Part shown: one piece after another, positions 9,387 through 18,610 of the stretch
Numbering within the stretch: position 1 is the first letter of the stretch
Layout: each line of letters starts with the position of its first letter
DNA from: Marinococcus sp. PL1-022
Lineage (GTDB): Bacteria; Bacillota; Bacilli; Bacillales; Marinococcaceae
DNA length: 64,000 nucleotides
Assembly (NCBI RefSeq): GCF_033845285.1
Contig: NZ_JAWXCX010000001.1
Location: 2,557,495-2,621,494, forward strand
Direction: 5' to 3'
Notes under the pieces: generated by a model
What the model saw: only the letters and a program-made list of their open reading frames with translations
Database searches by the model: none
What the model was told of the DNA's origin: nothing
Translations under genes and position numbers: made by a program

Positions 9387-10143
9387 AGATGCTCTCTCCT
9401 TTCTCTATGTACTTTCATTATAAATCAACGAAGCGCAGGAACAAACGGGTTTTCCCTGCGGTCCGGTACAAAAAAAAGACCCTCGCGGGGGAACGAGGGC
9501 GTACAGCTATATGAATCTAGGGGGTAATTCCATGAAGAGTGCACTACCCGAGTGAGTGCAGCTCTTAAGCCGAGCAATAATACCCAGCTAAAACACAATT
9601 GGATTGTTTGCATAGGGCCATCGTATCCACATGGCTTTTCGACTTATTCTGCAGTTACAGGACGATCAATCGTTGTTCTAGGGGGGTCAACATATTTAAG
9701 GTCCTGGTAACCAGTAAGCTGCATATCCTCACCTTTTCTTCAAGTGTGCCAGCCATTTGTTGCACTTTCCCTTTCGACAATGCAGCAAATATAGGGCGGA
9801 AGAAAATGATGATTCGATGCCGTTTACGTGGCAACTGTATCAGAAGCCGGCTTTCACTCCGCTTTCTAAGAAGTTAATCATGGTGCGGCGCGGAAGTGTT
9901 ATAAGCCGTGGCGGCCTCTACATTTATTACTATAAGTGGTTTGTGTGTCAGCAAAATGTCAAAAGAAATTTTTTTAAAAGAAAAGCGTAGAATGTTTGAT
10001 CAACGGCTCGGACGGCTCGAAATTCAGCCTGGCTTGAGACGAAGTCGCAAACGGGATGAATCTTGAACGGACCGCAGCCGGTAACATTTGGAGCTGAACA
10101 ATAAAAAGTGCAGACAAACGTTACTGAGTCAGGAAAAGTTCAA
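9387..10143. other. 757-bp gap with structured minus-strand transcript candidate
   Basis: No convincing protein gene is present. The minus strand holds a strong terminator at 9470-9500, downstream of about 200 bp rich in complementary segments. Examples are AAGAG-TGCACT pairing with AGTGCA-G-CTCTT (9535-9565), nested in GGGTA (9521-9525) pairing with TACCC. This suggests a small structured RNA read right to left, family unknown. The plus strand has TTCGACA near 9774 (Spo0A-box complement). A possible 57-residue reading frame (9817-9990) has no well-placed ribosome site. Confidence 0.4.
9470..9500 (-). terminator. intrinsic terminator on minus strand
   Basis: CCCTCG and CGAGGG arms are followed on the minus strand by eight T residues. 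It ends whatever is transcribed from 9.5-9.8 kb and lies about 85 bp upstream of the response-regulator start. Confidence 0.8.
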
Positions 10144-10974
10144 TTATTTCCTATAGTACAAATACATAGTCAGCGGCGCAAACACAAGCACTAATAAAAA
10201 TGAACCGAAGAGCACCCACCCGACCTCAGCGAAGGCCGGTTCTCCACCCATAAATCCGCGGACAGCTACTACAAGAAACGATACCGGGTTGATCTCCACA
10301 ATCGGCTGAAGCCAGCTGGGCATTGTTTCAGGATCGACAAATACGTTGCTGATAAACGTTAACGGAAACAAAACCATCATGCTTGCTCCCATTAGTGACT
10401 TTTCCGACCTCATCACAATGCCAAGTGTCGTCCAAATCCAGGAAATACTGAAGGCAAACACGAGCAGTAAGCCTACTCCCAGCAGCACACCGACCAGCCC
10501 TCCCTCCGGCCGGAATCCAAGAATAAAGCCAAGTGTAATCATAATCACAGAAGCAATCGAATACCTGACAAGATCCACGAGCAGCGCCCCGACAAGAACA
10601 GAGGGTCTCCAGACCGGCAGTGTCCGGAAGCGGTCGAATACTCCCTTGGTAATATCGTTGTTTAATTCAATACCTGTATACATCGTAATACTAACCACGG
10701 TCAATACCAGTACCCCCGGCAGCACAAACTGCAAATAGGCTTCTGTGGATCCGGCAAGGGCGCCGCCAAATAAATAGGTGAACATAAGCAGAAAGATAAT
10801 TGGAAAAGCAGTAATATCAAAAAGCTGCTCGGGCACATATTTGATTTTCAGAAGCATTCTGCCTCCAAAGGTAAGGGACGCTGAGACCGGGCCTGCGTTT
10901 TTCGGACGTTCGCTGGACGACACTGCGGCTCTTAGTGCATCCTGCTGACTGAGGGGAACCTGTTTTTTGTTCAT
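10144..10974 (-). CDS. ABC-2 type exporter permease, DrrB-like
   Basis: 276 residues with about six membrane helices and the ABC-2 permease layout. A cytoplasmic N-terminus leads to the LLKIKYVPEQLFDITAFPI stretch, and later come the loops ...GVFDRFRTLP... and NPVSFLVVAVRGFMGG. DrrB-type permeases export drugs or lipids. The ATG overlaps the ATPase stop by 4 bp (ATGA), so both genes form one coupled unit. The substrate cannot be predicted. Confidence 0.9.
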   Translation of the reverse strand: MNKKQVPLSQQDALRAAVSSSERPKNAGPVSASLTFGGRMLLKIKYVPEQLFDITAFPIIFLLMFTYLFGGALAGSTEAYLQFVLPGVLVLTVVSITMYTGIELNNDITKGVFDRFRTLPVWRPSVLVGALLVDLVRYSIASVIMITLGFILGFRPEGGLVGVLLGVGLLLVFAFSISWIWTTLGIVMRSEKSLMGASMMVLFPLTFISNVFVDPETMPSWLQPIVEINPVSFLVVAVRGFMGGEPAFAEVGWVLFGSFLLVLVFAPLTMYLYYRK

Positions 10975-11954
10975 GCTTCCGCCTCCATTTCTTCCTCTTC
11001 GGCTGAACGTCCAGTCAGCGTAAGAAATACTTCATCCAGGCTCGGTTTGCCTACAGAAAAGTCTGAAACAGCGATACCGGCTTTATTTAATTCATCGAGT
11101 ATTTGTACCGCCAGGTCGTTCTCTGCCACCTGGGCCGTCAATCCCGTCGCGTTAGAGGAATAATTCACAGCTGTTCCCAGCTTTTGCTGCAGCAGCCGGG
11201 CAGCGAGCGGCCGCTGCCCGGGATCCTGAAGACGGACATGCAGCTTGCCCACACCCACCGACGCTTTCAGTTCGCCGCTTGTGCCTTCTGCAATCACTTT
11301 TCCCTGGTCAATTACTGCGATCCGGTCTGCCAGCTGGTCTGCTTCATCTAAATATTGAGTCGTTAAAAGCACCGTTGTGCCTGTATCCACCAGCATCCGT
11401 ATAATATCCCACACCTGGTTGCGGCTTCTTGGATCAAGGCCTGTGGTCGGCTCATCCAGAAACAGCAGATCCGGCGTTACCACAATGCTTGACGCGATGT
11501 CGAGCCGGCGCTGCATCCCACCGGAATACTGCTTCACCTGTTTTTTTGCGGATTCTTCCAGCCCAAAGGCGTAAAGCAGCTCGTGCGCTCTGGCTTTTGC
11601 CTGGGCCCTCGTGAAGCCCATCAGGCGACCAATTAAATGAAGATTTTCCAACCCTGACAAGTCTTTATCCACGGAAGCAAACTGTCCCGTCATACTGATC
11701 CGCTTTCGTATGAACGCCGCCCCTTCCACCACGTCATGTCCAAATACACTTGCCTGGCCTTCGCTTGGCTTTAGAAGAGTCGCAAGTATGCGAAGAACCG
11801 TCGTCTTGCCCGCTCCGTTTGGACCGAGCACGCCACATACCGTGCCTGCCGGCATCTCCAGGTCAATGCCATCTACTGCCCGGGTCGTTCCAAATGTTTT
11901 TACCAGACCTTTAACGACCACGGCCGGTCTCTGTTCCTCCGCATTGTCAGCCAT
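10971..11954 (-). CDS. ABC exporter ATP-binding protein, DrrA-like
   Basis: 327 residues with Walker A GPNGAGKTT, the Q-loop region, signature YSGGMQRRLDIA, Walker B LLFLDEPTTGLD and the H-loop. The ~90-residue C-terminal extension is typical of the daunorubicin-resistance type (DrrA). With the overlapping permease it forms an exporter of two half-units each. The ATG at 11954 follows AAGGAGGGC. An inverted repeat 150 bp upstream may be its operator. Confidence 0.93.
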   Translation of the reverse strand: MADNAEEQRPAVVVKGLVKTFGTTRAVDGIDLEMPAGTVCGVLGPNGAGKTTVLRILATLLKPSEGQASVFGHDVVEGAAFIRKRISMTGQFASVDKDLSGLENLHLIGRLMGFTRAQAKARAHELLYAFGLEESAKKQVKQYSGGMQRRLDIASSIVVTPDLLFLDEPTTGLDPRSRNQVWDIIRMLVDTGTTVLLTTQYLDEADQLADRIAVIDQGKVIAEGTSGELKASVGVGKLHVRLQDPGQRPLAARLLQQKLGTAVNYSSNATGLTAQVAENDLAVQILDELNKAGIAVSDFSVGKPSLDEVFLTLTGRSAEEEEMEAEA

Positions 11955-12104
11955 CGCTTGAGCCCTCCTTATTTATTTTATACCAGCCGTTCCCTTTCTT
12001 TTTATCATAGCACTGCCATGCGGCCCGGACTTCTTCTCGATTGCTATAAAAACATACGTTCGTATTTTTGCGGCTGATTCTTTAAAAAAACTTAACACTG
12101 CTAT

Positions 12105-12125
12105 GGTATATTCCATCTGTATACC
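12105..12125. promoter_or_regulatory. inverted repeat, possible operator of the ABC exporter
   Basis: GGTATA and TATACC arms are separated by 9 bp, in the 395-bp gap between the exporter and manA. The size fits a TetR- or MarR-type site, but no regulator gene lies next to it. The rest of the gap shows no gene I can support. Confidence 0.35.
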
Positions 12126-12349
12126 GTCTTTCTGGTTCCACATGCCAAGTCTCAGATTCACGCGCTGCCCCTTCCCGTTTTCTATACCTTAACTATATCC
12201 TATAATAGGGTGGTCCGCCGGTCGTATTTCCGCTGAAACCGGAAAAAATTTACGTACGGATTTTCATAAACATTCACACAGGAATTGCAAAGCATTCTGC
12301 TCTTTGTCATATTAAATAAGAGAGACACAACTATAAACGGAGGCTGAAC

Positions 12350-13318
12350 ATGGATCAATTTATCTTTTTTAAACCAATCTTTCAGGAACGCATCTGGGGA
12401 GGCGATAAACTACATACTCATTTTCATTACGATATCCCGTCGGCCTCGACTGGAGAGGCCTGGGTCTTTGCCGCCCACCAGAACGGTTCAAGCGTCGTAG
12501 CGAATGGCTCTTATGCGGGCAAAACGCTCATGGACCTCTGGCAGGATAAACGGGAGTGGTTCGGTTCGTTAAAAGGCGACCGTTTCCCGCTGCTGACCAA
12601 AATTCTTGATGCGGCCAGGGATCTTTCGGTACAGGTGCATCCGGACAATCAGTACGCCGCCGCTAACGAAAACGGCGAATACGGCAAGACCGAATGCTGG
12701 TACGTGATTGACTGCGATGAAGACGCGGAGCTCGTAATCGGGCACAACGCCGACAGCCGGTCGGAGGCTACAGAGCTTATTGCTGCCGGCGAATGGGACG
12801 CCTTTTTACGGAAAGTACCGGTAAAACCAGGCGACTTTGTTTACGTACCTAGCGGCACGATGCACGCCATTGGCGAGAGCGTGCTCATTCTGGAAACCCA
12901 GCAGAACTCGGACGTCACCTACCGAGTATATGACTACGACCGGACCGATAATGAAGGGAACAAGCGGGAGCTTCATCTGCAGCAGGCCCTCGACGTGACT
13001 CATTTCCCTCATGAAGATGCGAAAGTGGAACCCTCCGTCGAATCCGACGGTGAGGCAGAAGTCACCACCTTTGTGGAGGAAGACTACTTTTCCGTCTACA
13101 AATGGGAGGTGCACGGCACAGCTTCGTTTACGTGCGAAGCACCGTTTCTGCTCTGCAGCGTTATTGAGGGCAGCGGAACGGTCGATAATCTGACCGACAG
13201 CGCCCCAATTCAAAAAGGGGACCATTTTCTCGTCCCGAATCACGTAACCGATTTTACGATCGATGGCCATGTGACCTGCATTGTGTCCCATCCGAATGCT
13301 TCCCTTCACTCCTCCTAA
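12350..13318 (+). CDS. manA: class I mannose-6-phosphate isomerase
   Basis: 322 residues, cytoplasmic, interconverting mannose 6-phosphate and fructose 6-phosphate. Zinc-site motifs of the cupin fold are visible: QVHPDNQYA, GKTECWY and the block TMHAIG...ILETQQNSDVTYRVYDYDR. The length matches the short Bacillus type. The ATG at 12350 follows GGAGG. It stands alone between two gaps and ends in a terminator. Confidence 0.93.
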   Translation: MDQFIFFKPIFQERIWGGDKLHTHFHYDIPSASTGEAWVFAAHQNGSSVVANGSYAGKTLMDLWQDKREWFGSLKGDRFPLLTKILDAARDLSVQVHPDNQYAAANENGEYGKTECWYVIDCDEDAELVIGHNADSRSEATELIAAGEWDAFLRKVPVKPGDFVYVPSGTMHAIGESVLILETQQNSDVTYRVYDYDRTDNEGNKRELHLQQALDVTHFPHEDAKVEPSVESDGEAEVTTFVEEDYFSVYKWEVHGTASFTCEAPFLLCSVIEGSGTVDNLTDSAPIQKGDHFLVPNHVTDFTIDGHVTCIVSHPNASLHSS

Positions 13319-13325
13319 ATACAGA

Positions 13326-13357
13326 AAACCACCTTCTGCACGGCAGAGGGTGGTTTT
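13326..13357. terminator. intrinsic terminator
   Basis: AAACCACCTTCTGC and GCAGAGGGTGGTTTT arms after manA. Confidence 0.85.
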
Positions 13358-13395
13358 GTTATACTATAAAAAAAACAAAGATTGGCGGCGGTACG

Positions 13396-13998
13396 ATGAA
13401 CATCTTTCCTCTATTGTATACTCCGATCATGCAGCCAGTGGAAAATCAGTTTCTTTATGCCCTCCGGCAGAAGCATATTCCCTCTCTCTCCGGCCATGTT
13501 CTCGAGATCGGCTCCGGCCCCGGCGCAAATTTTCCTTACTACAGGGCAGCCACCAAAGTAACTGCCATCGAGCCAAATGACCGAATGCGCCTGCTGTCTC
13601 TGCCGGCGCAGCTGCACGCACAGGTTCCTATCCGTACGCTCGGCTCTTCGGCTGAACGGCTGCCCTTCGAGGACAATACCTTTGACAGTCTTGCCTGTAC
13701 ACTCGTGCTCTGTTCTGTAGACGATCCTCTCCGGGTGCTGGAGGAGTTAAAACGAGTATGTAAACCAGGCGCCGAAGCCTATTTTCTCGAGCACGTCCAG
13801 ATGCCACAACCCGCCGCAGCCAAGCTGCAGCACAATATAACGCCGGTGTGGAAGCATTTTTGCGACGGCTGCCACCTCGACCGGCCCACCCGTTCATACA
13901 TTGAACAGGCCGGATGGAGCGTCACCCGGACAGACGCATATTTTCAGGGGTTTTTATTATCCATGCAGGCTGTTCTTCCTTCAGATCCCTCATCCTAA
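13396..13998 (+). CDS. class I SAM-dependent methyltransferase
   Basis: 200 residues. Motif I is LEIGSGPGANFPYY, the acidic end of strand 2 is IEPNDRM, followed by LPFEDNTFDSLACTLVLCSV and a PGAEAYFLEHV segment, as in the UbiE/small-molecule methyltransferase group (methyltransferase 11 fold). The substrate is unknown. The 3' end overlaps the convergent gene at 13990 by 9 bp. The start at 13396 follows GGCGG, a modest ribosome site. Confidence 0.85.
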   Translation: MNIFPLLYTPIMQPVENQFLYALRQKHIPSLSGHVLEIGSGPGANFPYYRAATKVTAIEPNDRMRLLSLPAQLHAQVPIRTLGSSAERLPFEDNTFDSLACTLVLCSVDDPLRVLEELKRVCKPGAEAYFLEHVQMPQPAAAKLQHNITPVWKHFCDGCHLDRPTRSYIEQAGWSVTRTDAYFQGFLLSMQAVLPSDPSS

Positions 13999-14520
13999 AA
14001 ACAAAATGCCGTAAATGATAGCAAGCACAATAACCAGGGCCGGATGCAGTTTTGTTTTTTCAAGCAGCAGATAGCTTGCCACCAGCATGCCGGCTGTCTG
14101 CCAGCCGCCCGCGCCCTCCCAGGCACTGGTGAAAAACTGCAGCGTTAAAATGCCGAGCAGCACCCCGATGACCGGACGTACGTAAGCCGTAAGTCGTTTT
14201 ACCTTCGGAGAGTTCCGGTATTTGTATAAAAAGCCCATAAGGACAATCATTAAAATTAACGACGGGGCAACGGTCGCAAACAGACCGGCAGCAAGCCCCG
14301 GCCAGCCGGCAACTTCATACCCGATGTAGCCGGCCATTTTTGTGGCAATCGGCCCCGGCAGGGCGTTGCTGATGGCCAGCACTTCACTGAATTCACTCAC
14401 GCTCATCCATTCGTACCGGTTCACAACTTCGTGCTGAATAAGCGGAATAGACGCCGGCCCGCCGCCATAACCGAGAATCCCCGGGATAAAAAATGCCATA
14501 AAAACCTCTAAGTAAATCAC
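13990..14520 (-). CDS. ChrA-family half transporter, YwrB-like
   Basis: 176 residues with five or six membrane helices and the ChrA domain signature FFIPGILGYGGGPASIPLIQHEVV and ISNALPGPIATKMAGYIGYE. Short ChrA proteins work in pairs, and here the ATG overlaps the stop of the upstream half by 4 bp. The family is called chromate transporter, but the gene order (downstream of gamma-glutamyltransferase, as in B. subtilis ywrABCD) suggests a different natural substrate. That last point is inference. Confidence 0.88.
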   Translation of the reverse strand: MIYLEVFMAFFIPGILGYGGGPASIPLIQHEVVNRYEWMSVSEFSEVLAISNALPGPIATKMAGYIGYEVAGWPGLAAGLFATVAPSLILMIVLMGFLYKYRNSPKVKRLTAYVRPVIGVLLGILTLQFFTSAWEGAGGWQTAGMLVASYLLLEKTKLHPALVIVLAIIYGILFLG

Positions 14521-15074
14521 GTGGAGGTCTCCTCCTCTCGTTTAGCCGGATCCTTCTGCACCAGTGCTGCAATCAGAAGCACGGCAATAACGATTGCGGG
14601 ATGCACTCCGAGCACACCAAGCACCACAGCGGCTCCAATGATAAATGCGATCGTCTTTACCCATCCCAGGTCGCCGCCGGATTTTTTAATAAACCCCCAG
14701 GTCAGCACTCCCATCAGCACCGTCACTACGGGCAGCACTCCGTTTGCCAGGCCGCTCACCCATGAAGCGTCCCGGTACTGGGACAGGATGCTGAAAAACA
14801 AAATCATTAACAGTGCCGTCGGGGCGACGATCGCCGTCACTCCGTTCAGTGCCCCAAGAATGCCGCCGCGGCTGTAGCCGATATAGCCGGCAAGCTTGGT
14901 GACGATCGGTCCCGGCAGCGTATTGGCAATCGCGAGTGTATCGCCGAACTCCTCGTCGGTCATCCAGTTATAGTGCTCCACCACTTCTTTTTGCACAAGT
15001 GGAATCGACGCCGGGCCTCCCCCATAGCCAAAAATGCCAACCCGGAAGAAGGCCAGAAAAATTTTCCACTGCAT
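14517..15074 (-). CDS. ChrA-family half transporter, YwrA-like
   Basis: 185 residues from the ATG at 15074, which follows AGAGGTGGAAG. A longer reading frame to 15308 runs into the gamma-glutamyltransferase gene and is rejected. Signature FRVGIFGYGGGPASIPLVQKEVV and IANTLPGPIVTKLAGYIGY, about six membrane helices. It starts 23 bp after the gamma-glutamyltransferase stop and overlaps the second half by 4 bp. The two halves presumably form one antiparallel transporter. Confidence 0.9.
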   Translation of the reverse strand: MQWKIFLAFFRVGIFGYGGGPASIPLVQKEVVEHYNWMTDEEFGDTLAIANTLPGPIVTKLAGYIGYSRGGILGALNGVTAIVAPTALLMILFFSILSQYRDASWVSGLANGVLPVVTVLMGVLTWGFIKKSGGDLGWVKTIAFIIGAAVVLGVLGVHPAIVIAVLLIAALVQKDPAKREEETST

Positions 15075-15097
15075 CACTTCCACCTCTTTTTTCTTTA

Positions 15098-16711
15098 TTA
15101 CCAGGCAGCTACATTGCCGTCTGTGCGGGATTCGCTGCCCCCGCAGAGCACTCCGGTTTCCGGGTCTCTCCATATAATCTGTCCGCGGCCAAAGCTCGAG
15201 GACTCTGTTTCTATTTTTATCGTGTGGCCCTTCCGGCTCAGCGCCTGAGCGGCTGCCCTGGAGAAGTCGGGCTCCACCGTAATCAGGGTATCCCGCTTCC
15301 ACTGCCACCTCGGTGCATCCAGGGCGGCCTGCGGATGAAGGCCGAAATCAATCGTATTCATGATCATCTGCATGTGGCCCTGGGGCTGCATGAATTCTCC
15401 CATCACCCCGAACGGGCCGACAGGGTTGCTCCCCTTTGTCAAAAAGCCGGGAATGATCGTATGGTACGGACGCTTGCCGGGCATCAGCCCATTGGCGTGC
15501 TTTTCATCCATGGAAAAGTTGTGCGCCCGGTTATGCAGGGCAATTCCGGTCTCCGGCACGACCATTCCTGAGCCGAAGCCCATGTAATTGCTCTGGATAA
15601 ACGACACCATGTTGCCTTCCCCGTCAGCCGTGGCAAGATATACCGTGCCGCCGCCGTATGGATCCCCTGCTTCGGGGACCTTCGCTTCGTTTCCAATTTC
15701 ACCGCGCCGGGCCTCTCCGTATGCATCCGAGAGCAGTTCTTCGGTGCTCCGGGTCATGGCATCCGACTGGGCCACATATTCCTCTCCGTCCACAAACGCA
15801 AGCTTCATCGCCTCCATTTGATAATGAAGGGTGTTAATGCTGTCGCGCTCCTGAAAATCATGCCCTTTTAATATGTTCAGTGCCATTAACGCCACAATCC
15901 CCTGACCGTTCGGTGGAATCTCCCATACGTCATAGCCTTTGTAATGCACCGAAATCGGATTCACCCACTCCGGCTTATACAGCGCCAGATCCTTGGCGCG
16001 CAGATAGCCTCCCTGCTCTCTCATGTAGGTATCTATTTTTTTTGCCAGATCTCCGCGGTAAAACGATTCTGCCTTTGTGTCAGCGATTTCCTTTAACGTT
16101 TCCGCATGCCCGCTGGATCTCCACAGCTCCCCTGCTGTCGGTGTGCGGCCGTCCGGGGCGAACACCCGGCTCCAGTCGGCAAACACTGTTGGATCAAGTT
16201 CCTTTTCCAGCGTCTCAAAGGCAGAATCCCACAGCGTTGCGAGCGTCGAAGCTACCGGATAGCCTTCCTCGGCGTAAGCCACAGCCGGGGCGATCAATTC
16301 GGAAAATGGAAGCTTTCCGAAAGCACGTGAGAGCTCTGCCCATGCGGCCGGAGCCCCGGGCACGGTGATCGGTACCGGCCCCCGCTTTGGCATTTCATCG
16401 TAGCCGTCTTTATACAGCCCGTTGATGGAAAGCGCCTCCGGCGCATAGCCGCTGGCATTCAGGCCGTGAAGCTCACCATCCATCCAGACGAGTGCAAAGG
16501 CGTCCCCTCCAATGCCGTTGGAGGTCGGTTCGAGCACAGTCAGGCTTGCTGCCACAGCGACGGCTGCATCCACAGCGTTGCCTCCTTTTTTTAAAATGTC
16601 GAGACCTATCTGGGAAGCAAGCGGCTGTGATGTGGCGACCATGCCTTTTTTGCCGTACGTTGGCGTGCGGTAGGAGGCGTAGGGATGATGGTGCGGATCA
16701 AATGAAATCAT
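15098..16711 (-). CDS. gamma-glutamyltransferase family protein, YwrD-like
   Basis: 537 residues, Ntn-hydrolase fold. The N-terminal GMVATSQPLASQIGLDILKKGGNAVDAAVA block is typical. The autocatalytic cleavage site with the nucleophilic Thr is in GGGTVYLATADGEGNMVSFIQSNYMGFGSG, where the usual TTH is TVY. That places it in the divergent YwrD-like branch rather than with classical glutathione-active enzymes. No signal peptide is visible, so it is probably cytoplasmic. The ATG at 16711 follows AAAGGAG. Operon: regulator, amidase, this gene, two ChrA halves. Confidence 0.9.
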   Translation of the reverse strand: MISFDPHHHPYASYRTPTYGKKGMVATSQPLASQIGLDILKKGGNAVDAAVAVAASLTVLEPTSNGIGGDAFALVWMDGELHGLNASGYAPEALSINGLYKDGYDEMPKRGPVPITVPGAPAAWAELSRAFGKLPFSELIAPAVAYAEEGYPVASTLATLWDSAFETLEKELDPTVFADWSRVFAPDGRTPTAGELWRSSGHAETLKEIADTKAESFYRGDLAKKIDTYMREQGGYLRAKDLALYKPEWVNPISVHYKGYDVWEIPPNGQGIVALMALNILKGHDFQERDSINTLHYQMEAMKLAFVDGEEYVAQSDAMTRSTEELLSDAYGEARRGEIGNEAKVPEAGDPYGGGTVYLATADGEGNMVSFIQSNYMGFGSGMVVPETGIALHNRAHNFSMDEKHANGLMPGKRPYHTIIPGFLTKGSNPVGPFGVMGEFMQPQGHMQMIMNTIDFGLHPQAALDAPRWQWKRDTLITVEPDFSRAAAQALSRKGHTIKIETESSSFGRGQIIWRDPETGVLCGGSESRTDGNVAAW

Positions 16712-16725
16712 GACAATCGCTCCTT

Positions 16726-17910
16726 TTATAATTCAGAATGTTGAAGATGCCGGACGACATGCTGGACAAAGGACAGCAGCCGGCGGTCATCGTGCCGGCC
16801 TGCAATAATCGAAATCGAGATCGGGGCTCCACCCGGTCCTTCCACCGGAATGGTCACCTGCGGCAGCCCGCCAATACCTGCAATACAGGTCAGCTGCATC
16901 GTACGCTTCCGCACCGCCTGGATTTCACTCTCTCCGGTCTGAATTTTCGGCGCCGGCCCGGGAACAGTCGGGATCACCATCACCGTGTCATTCCCAAGTC
17001 GTTGCTGCACCTCGTGCTGCAGCTGCTTTCGTTTTTCAAATATATGGGGATAATCCTCCCGCCGGGTGTCGGTGGCAAATGCAAAACGGTCCCGGACTCC
17101 GGGCCCAAATGACGGTTTATGCTCTTCGATCCATTTCCGGTGCACCTCTCCAATTTCCACGGCCTGCTGCAGCCGGAAGACTTCGGCCCATTCGGCAAGC
17201 GAATCCTCAGCCAGCCTGTTTTCATTTAGTGTTTCTGCCTGCGCCTGCACTGCAGAAAATACTTTTCCAAGCGCCTGCTTATGTTCATCGGCATAATCAG
17301 CCCAGGCCTCTTCCTCCCACCAGATCGTCCGGTACGGTGTTTCTGCTTCCCCTGATGGAAGCAGTGCCTCCCCGACCTGCTGTAAAACCTTGGGGTTCCT
17401 GCTCATCCACCCGACGGTATCAAAGCTTGGAGCGAGTGGAACGACACCCTCAAGGGAGACGGCTCCGTGTGTCGGACGTATGCCGTACAGGCCGCAATAG
17501 GACGATGGCACGCGCACCGAGCCACCTGTATCGGTGCCAAGGGCAAAATCGACGCTGCCGGACGCCGCCGCTGACGCCGATCCGCTCGAGGAACCGCCTG
17601 GTATTGCTTCCGGATCGGCCGGATTGACCGGCATGCCGTAATGGACGTTATCACCGTGCAGGCTGTACATTAATTCGTCGCTGATGGTCGTTCCAGCCAG
17701 TGCCGCCCCGCTCCGGAGCAGGCGTTCAATCGACGGCGCAGTAGCTGTGTTTTCCGGATGGGTTCGAAGCCATTCCGGATGGCCCGCCGACGTTTTTTCG
17801 CCGTGAATCGCGAATACGTCTTTCACGGCAAACGTATAGTCGGAAAGGTTACCGCTTCTCGTAGGTTCGAGCCGCAGCTTTTTATTCATAAACGCTTCCT
17901 GTTTATTCAT
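16726..17910 (-). CDS. amidase-signature family amidase
   Basis: 394 residues. The amidase signature is present: VKDVFAIHGEKTSAGHPEWL with the catalytic Lys, then GGSSSGSASAAASGSVDFALGTDTGGSVRVPSSYCGLYGIRPTHG, which contains the Ser-cisSer-Lys machinery. It resembles GatA/AtzE-type hydrolases, but is too short and in the wrong context for GatA. It starts at 17910, overlapping the GntR gene by 8 bp, after GAGGAGG. It probably hydrolyses an amide whose product feeds the gamma-glutamyl enzyme downstream; substrate unknown. Confidence 0.88.
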   Translation of the reverse strand: MNKQEAFMNKKLRLEPTRSGNLSDYTFAVKDVFAIHGEKTSAGHPEWLRTHPENTATAPSIERLLRSGAALAGTTISDELMYSLHGDNVHYGMPVNPADPEAIPGGSSSGSASAAASGSVDFALGTDTGGSVRVPSSYCGLYGIRPTHGAVSLEGVVPLAPSFDTVGWMSRNPKVLQQVGEALLPSGEAETPYRTIWWEEEAWADYADEHKQALGKVFSAVQAQAETLNENRLAEDSLAEWAEVFRLQQAVEIGEVHRKWIEEHKPSFGPGVRDRFAFATDTRREDYPHIFEKRKQLQHEVQQRLGNDTVMVIPTVPGPAPKIQTGESEIQAVRKRTMQLTCIAGIGGLPQVTIPVEGPGGAPISISIIAGRHDDRRLLSFVQHVVRHLQHSEL

Positions 17911-18577
17911 TTGTTGAATCCTCCTCGGAAATGGCCTGAATAATGGCTTCCGCCGTTTTTTCCGCGTGCTCTTTGTTTAAACGGAGCAGTTCTTCGCGTT
18001 TATTCTCCTGCAGCAGAGCCAGCATCTGTTTATGCTCTTCCTGGGACATGTGGATCGAATGCACGTCTGATTCAATATTTGTATAGATGTTCATGTACGC
18101 TTCAATCCGGCTCCATACGTATTCGAGCGATTTTATCAGCGGCTCCGAACGGGAAGCCTCATACCATATCTGATGAAACAAACGATTCTGCTTTCTCCAC
18201 TCCACCGGTTCCGAAGCGTGCTGGTCCATCTCCGCGATTCGCTTCTTCAGCCTGTGCAGGTTTTCTTCATTCATCTGTTCAAAGGCCCATGCCACCGCCA
18301 GTTCTTCGAGCTTATTACGGATAGCAAACAGCTCACGGACTTCGCTGGCAGACAGTCGGATTACATAAACACTTCGTTTTTCTTCAAACAGAAATCCTTC
18401 AGTTTTCAGCGTCGTGATCGCTTCCCGGACCGGCATCGTGCTCACCCCGAAATCCTCAGCAATCTTCCGGATGGTTACCTTCTCTCCCGGACGCCGCTCT
18501 CCCTGAATAATTTGCTGCTTCAGCAGATTGTATACTTCTGTACGTAACGTTGAGACGTGCAAAGACGGTTGATTCAC
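17903..18577 (-). CDS. GntR-family regulator, FCD subfamily
   Basis: 224 residues from GTG 18577, which has AAAGGAG eight bases upstream. An ATG at 18613 in the same frame would put the palindromic operator inside the gene and has no ribosome site. N-terminal winged helix: LRTEVYNLLKQQIIQGERRPGEKVTIRKIAEDFGVSTMPVREAITTL. C-terminal FCD helices contain the metal-site pattern (R...E, H residues in RLFHQIWYEAS and HSIHMSQEEHKQML). It very likely controls the operon it leads, and itself. Confidence 0.92.
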   Translation of the reverse strand: MNQPSLHVSTLRTEVYNLLKQQIIQGERRPGEKVTIRKIAEDFGVSTMPVREAITTLKTEGFLFEEKRSVYVIRLSASEVRELFAIRNKLEELAVAWAFEQMNEENLHRLKKRIAEMDQHASEPVEWRKQNRLFHQIWYEASRSEPLIKSLEYVWSRIEAYMNIYTNIESDVHSIHMSQEEHKQMLALLQENKREELLRLNKEHAEKTAEAIIQAISEEDSTNE

Positions 18578-18589
18578 ATCACTCGCTCC

Positions 18590-18610
18590 TTTGTGATCTG
18601 TGATCACAAA
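18590..18610. promoter_or_regulatory. perfect palindrome, probable GntR operator
   Basis: TTTGTGATC and GATCACAAA are perfect arms around 3 bp, ending 12 bp upstream of the regulator's start. A second inverted repeat, GCAGAA-8 bp-TTCTGC, lies at 18628-18647 in the same divergent promoter region (shared with the SDR gene at 18724). Confidence 0.7.

Noticed and set aside
11973-12161. 62-residue frame upstream of the ABC exporter
   Set aside because: No ribosome site and no family features; it overlaps the probable promoter and operator region.
13990-15074. Chromate resistance locus
   Set aside because: The family name alone suggests it; the gamma-glutamyltransferase context and ywr-like order make another substrate more likely.
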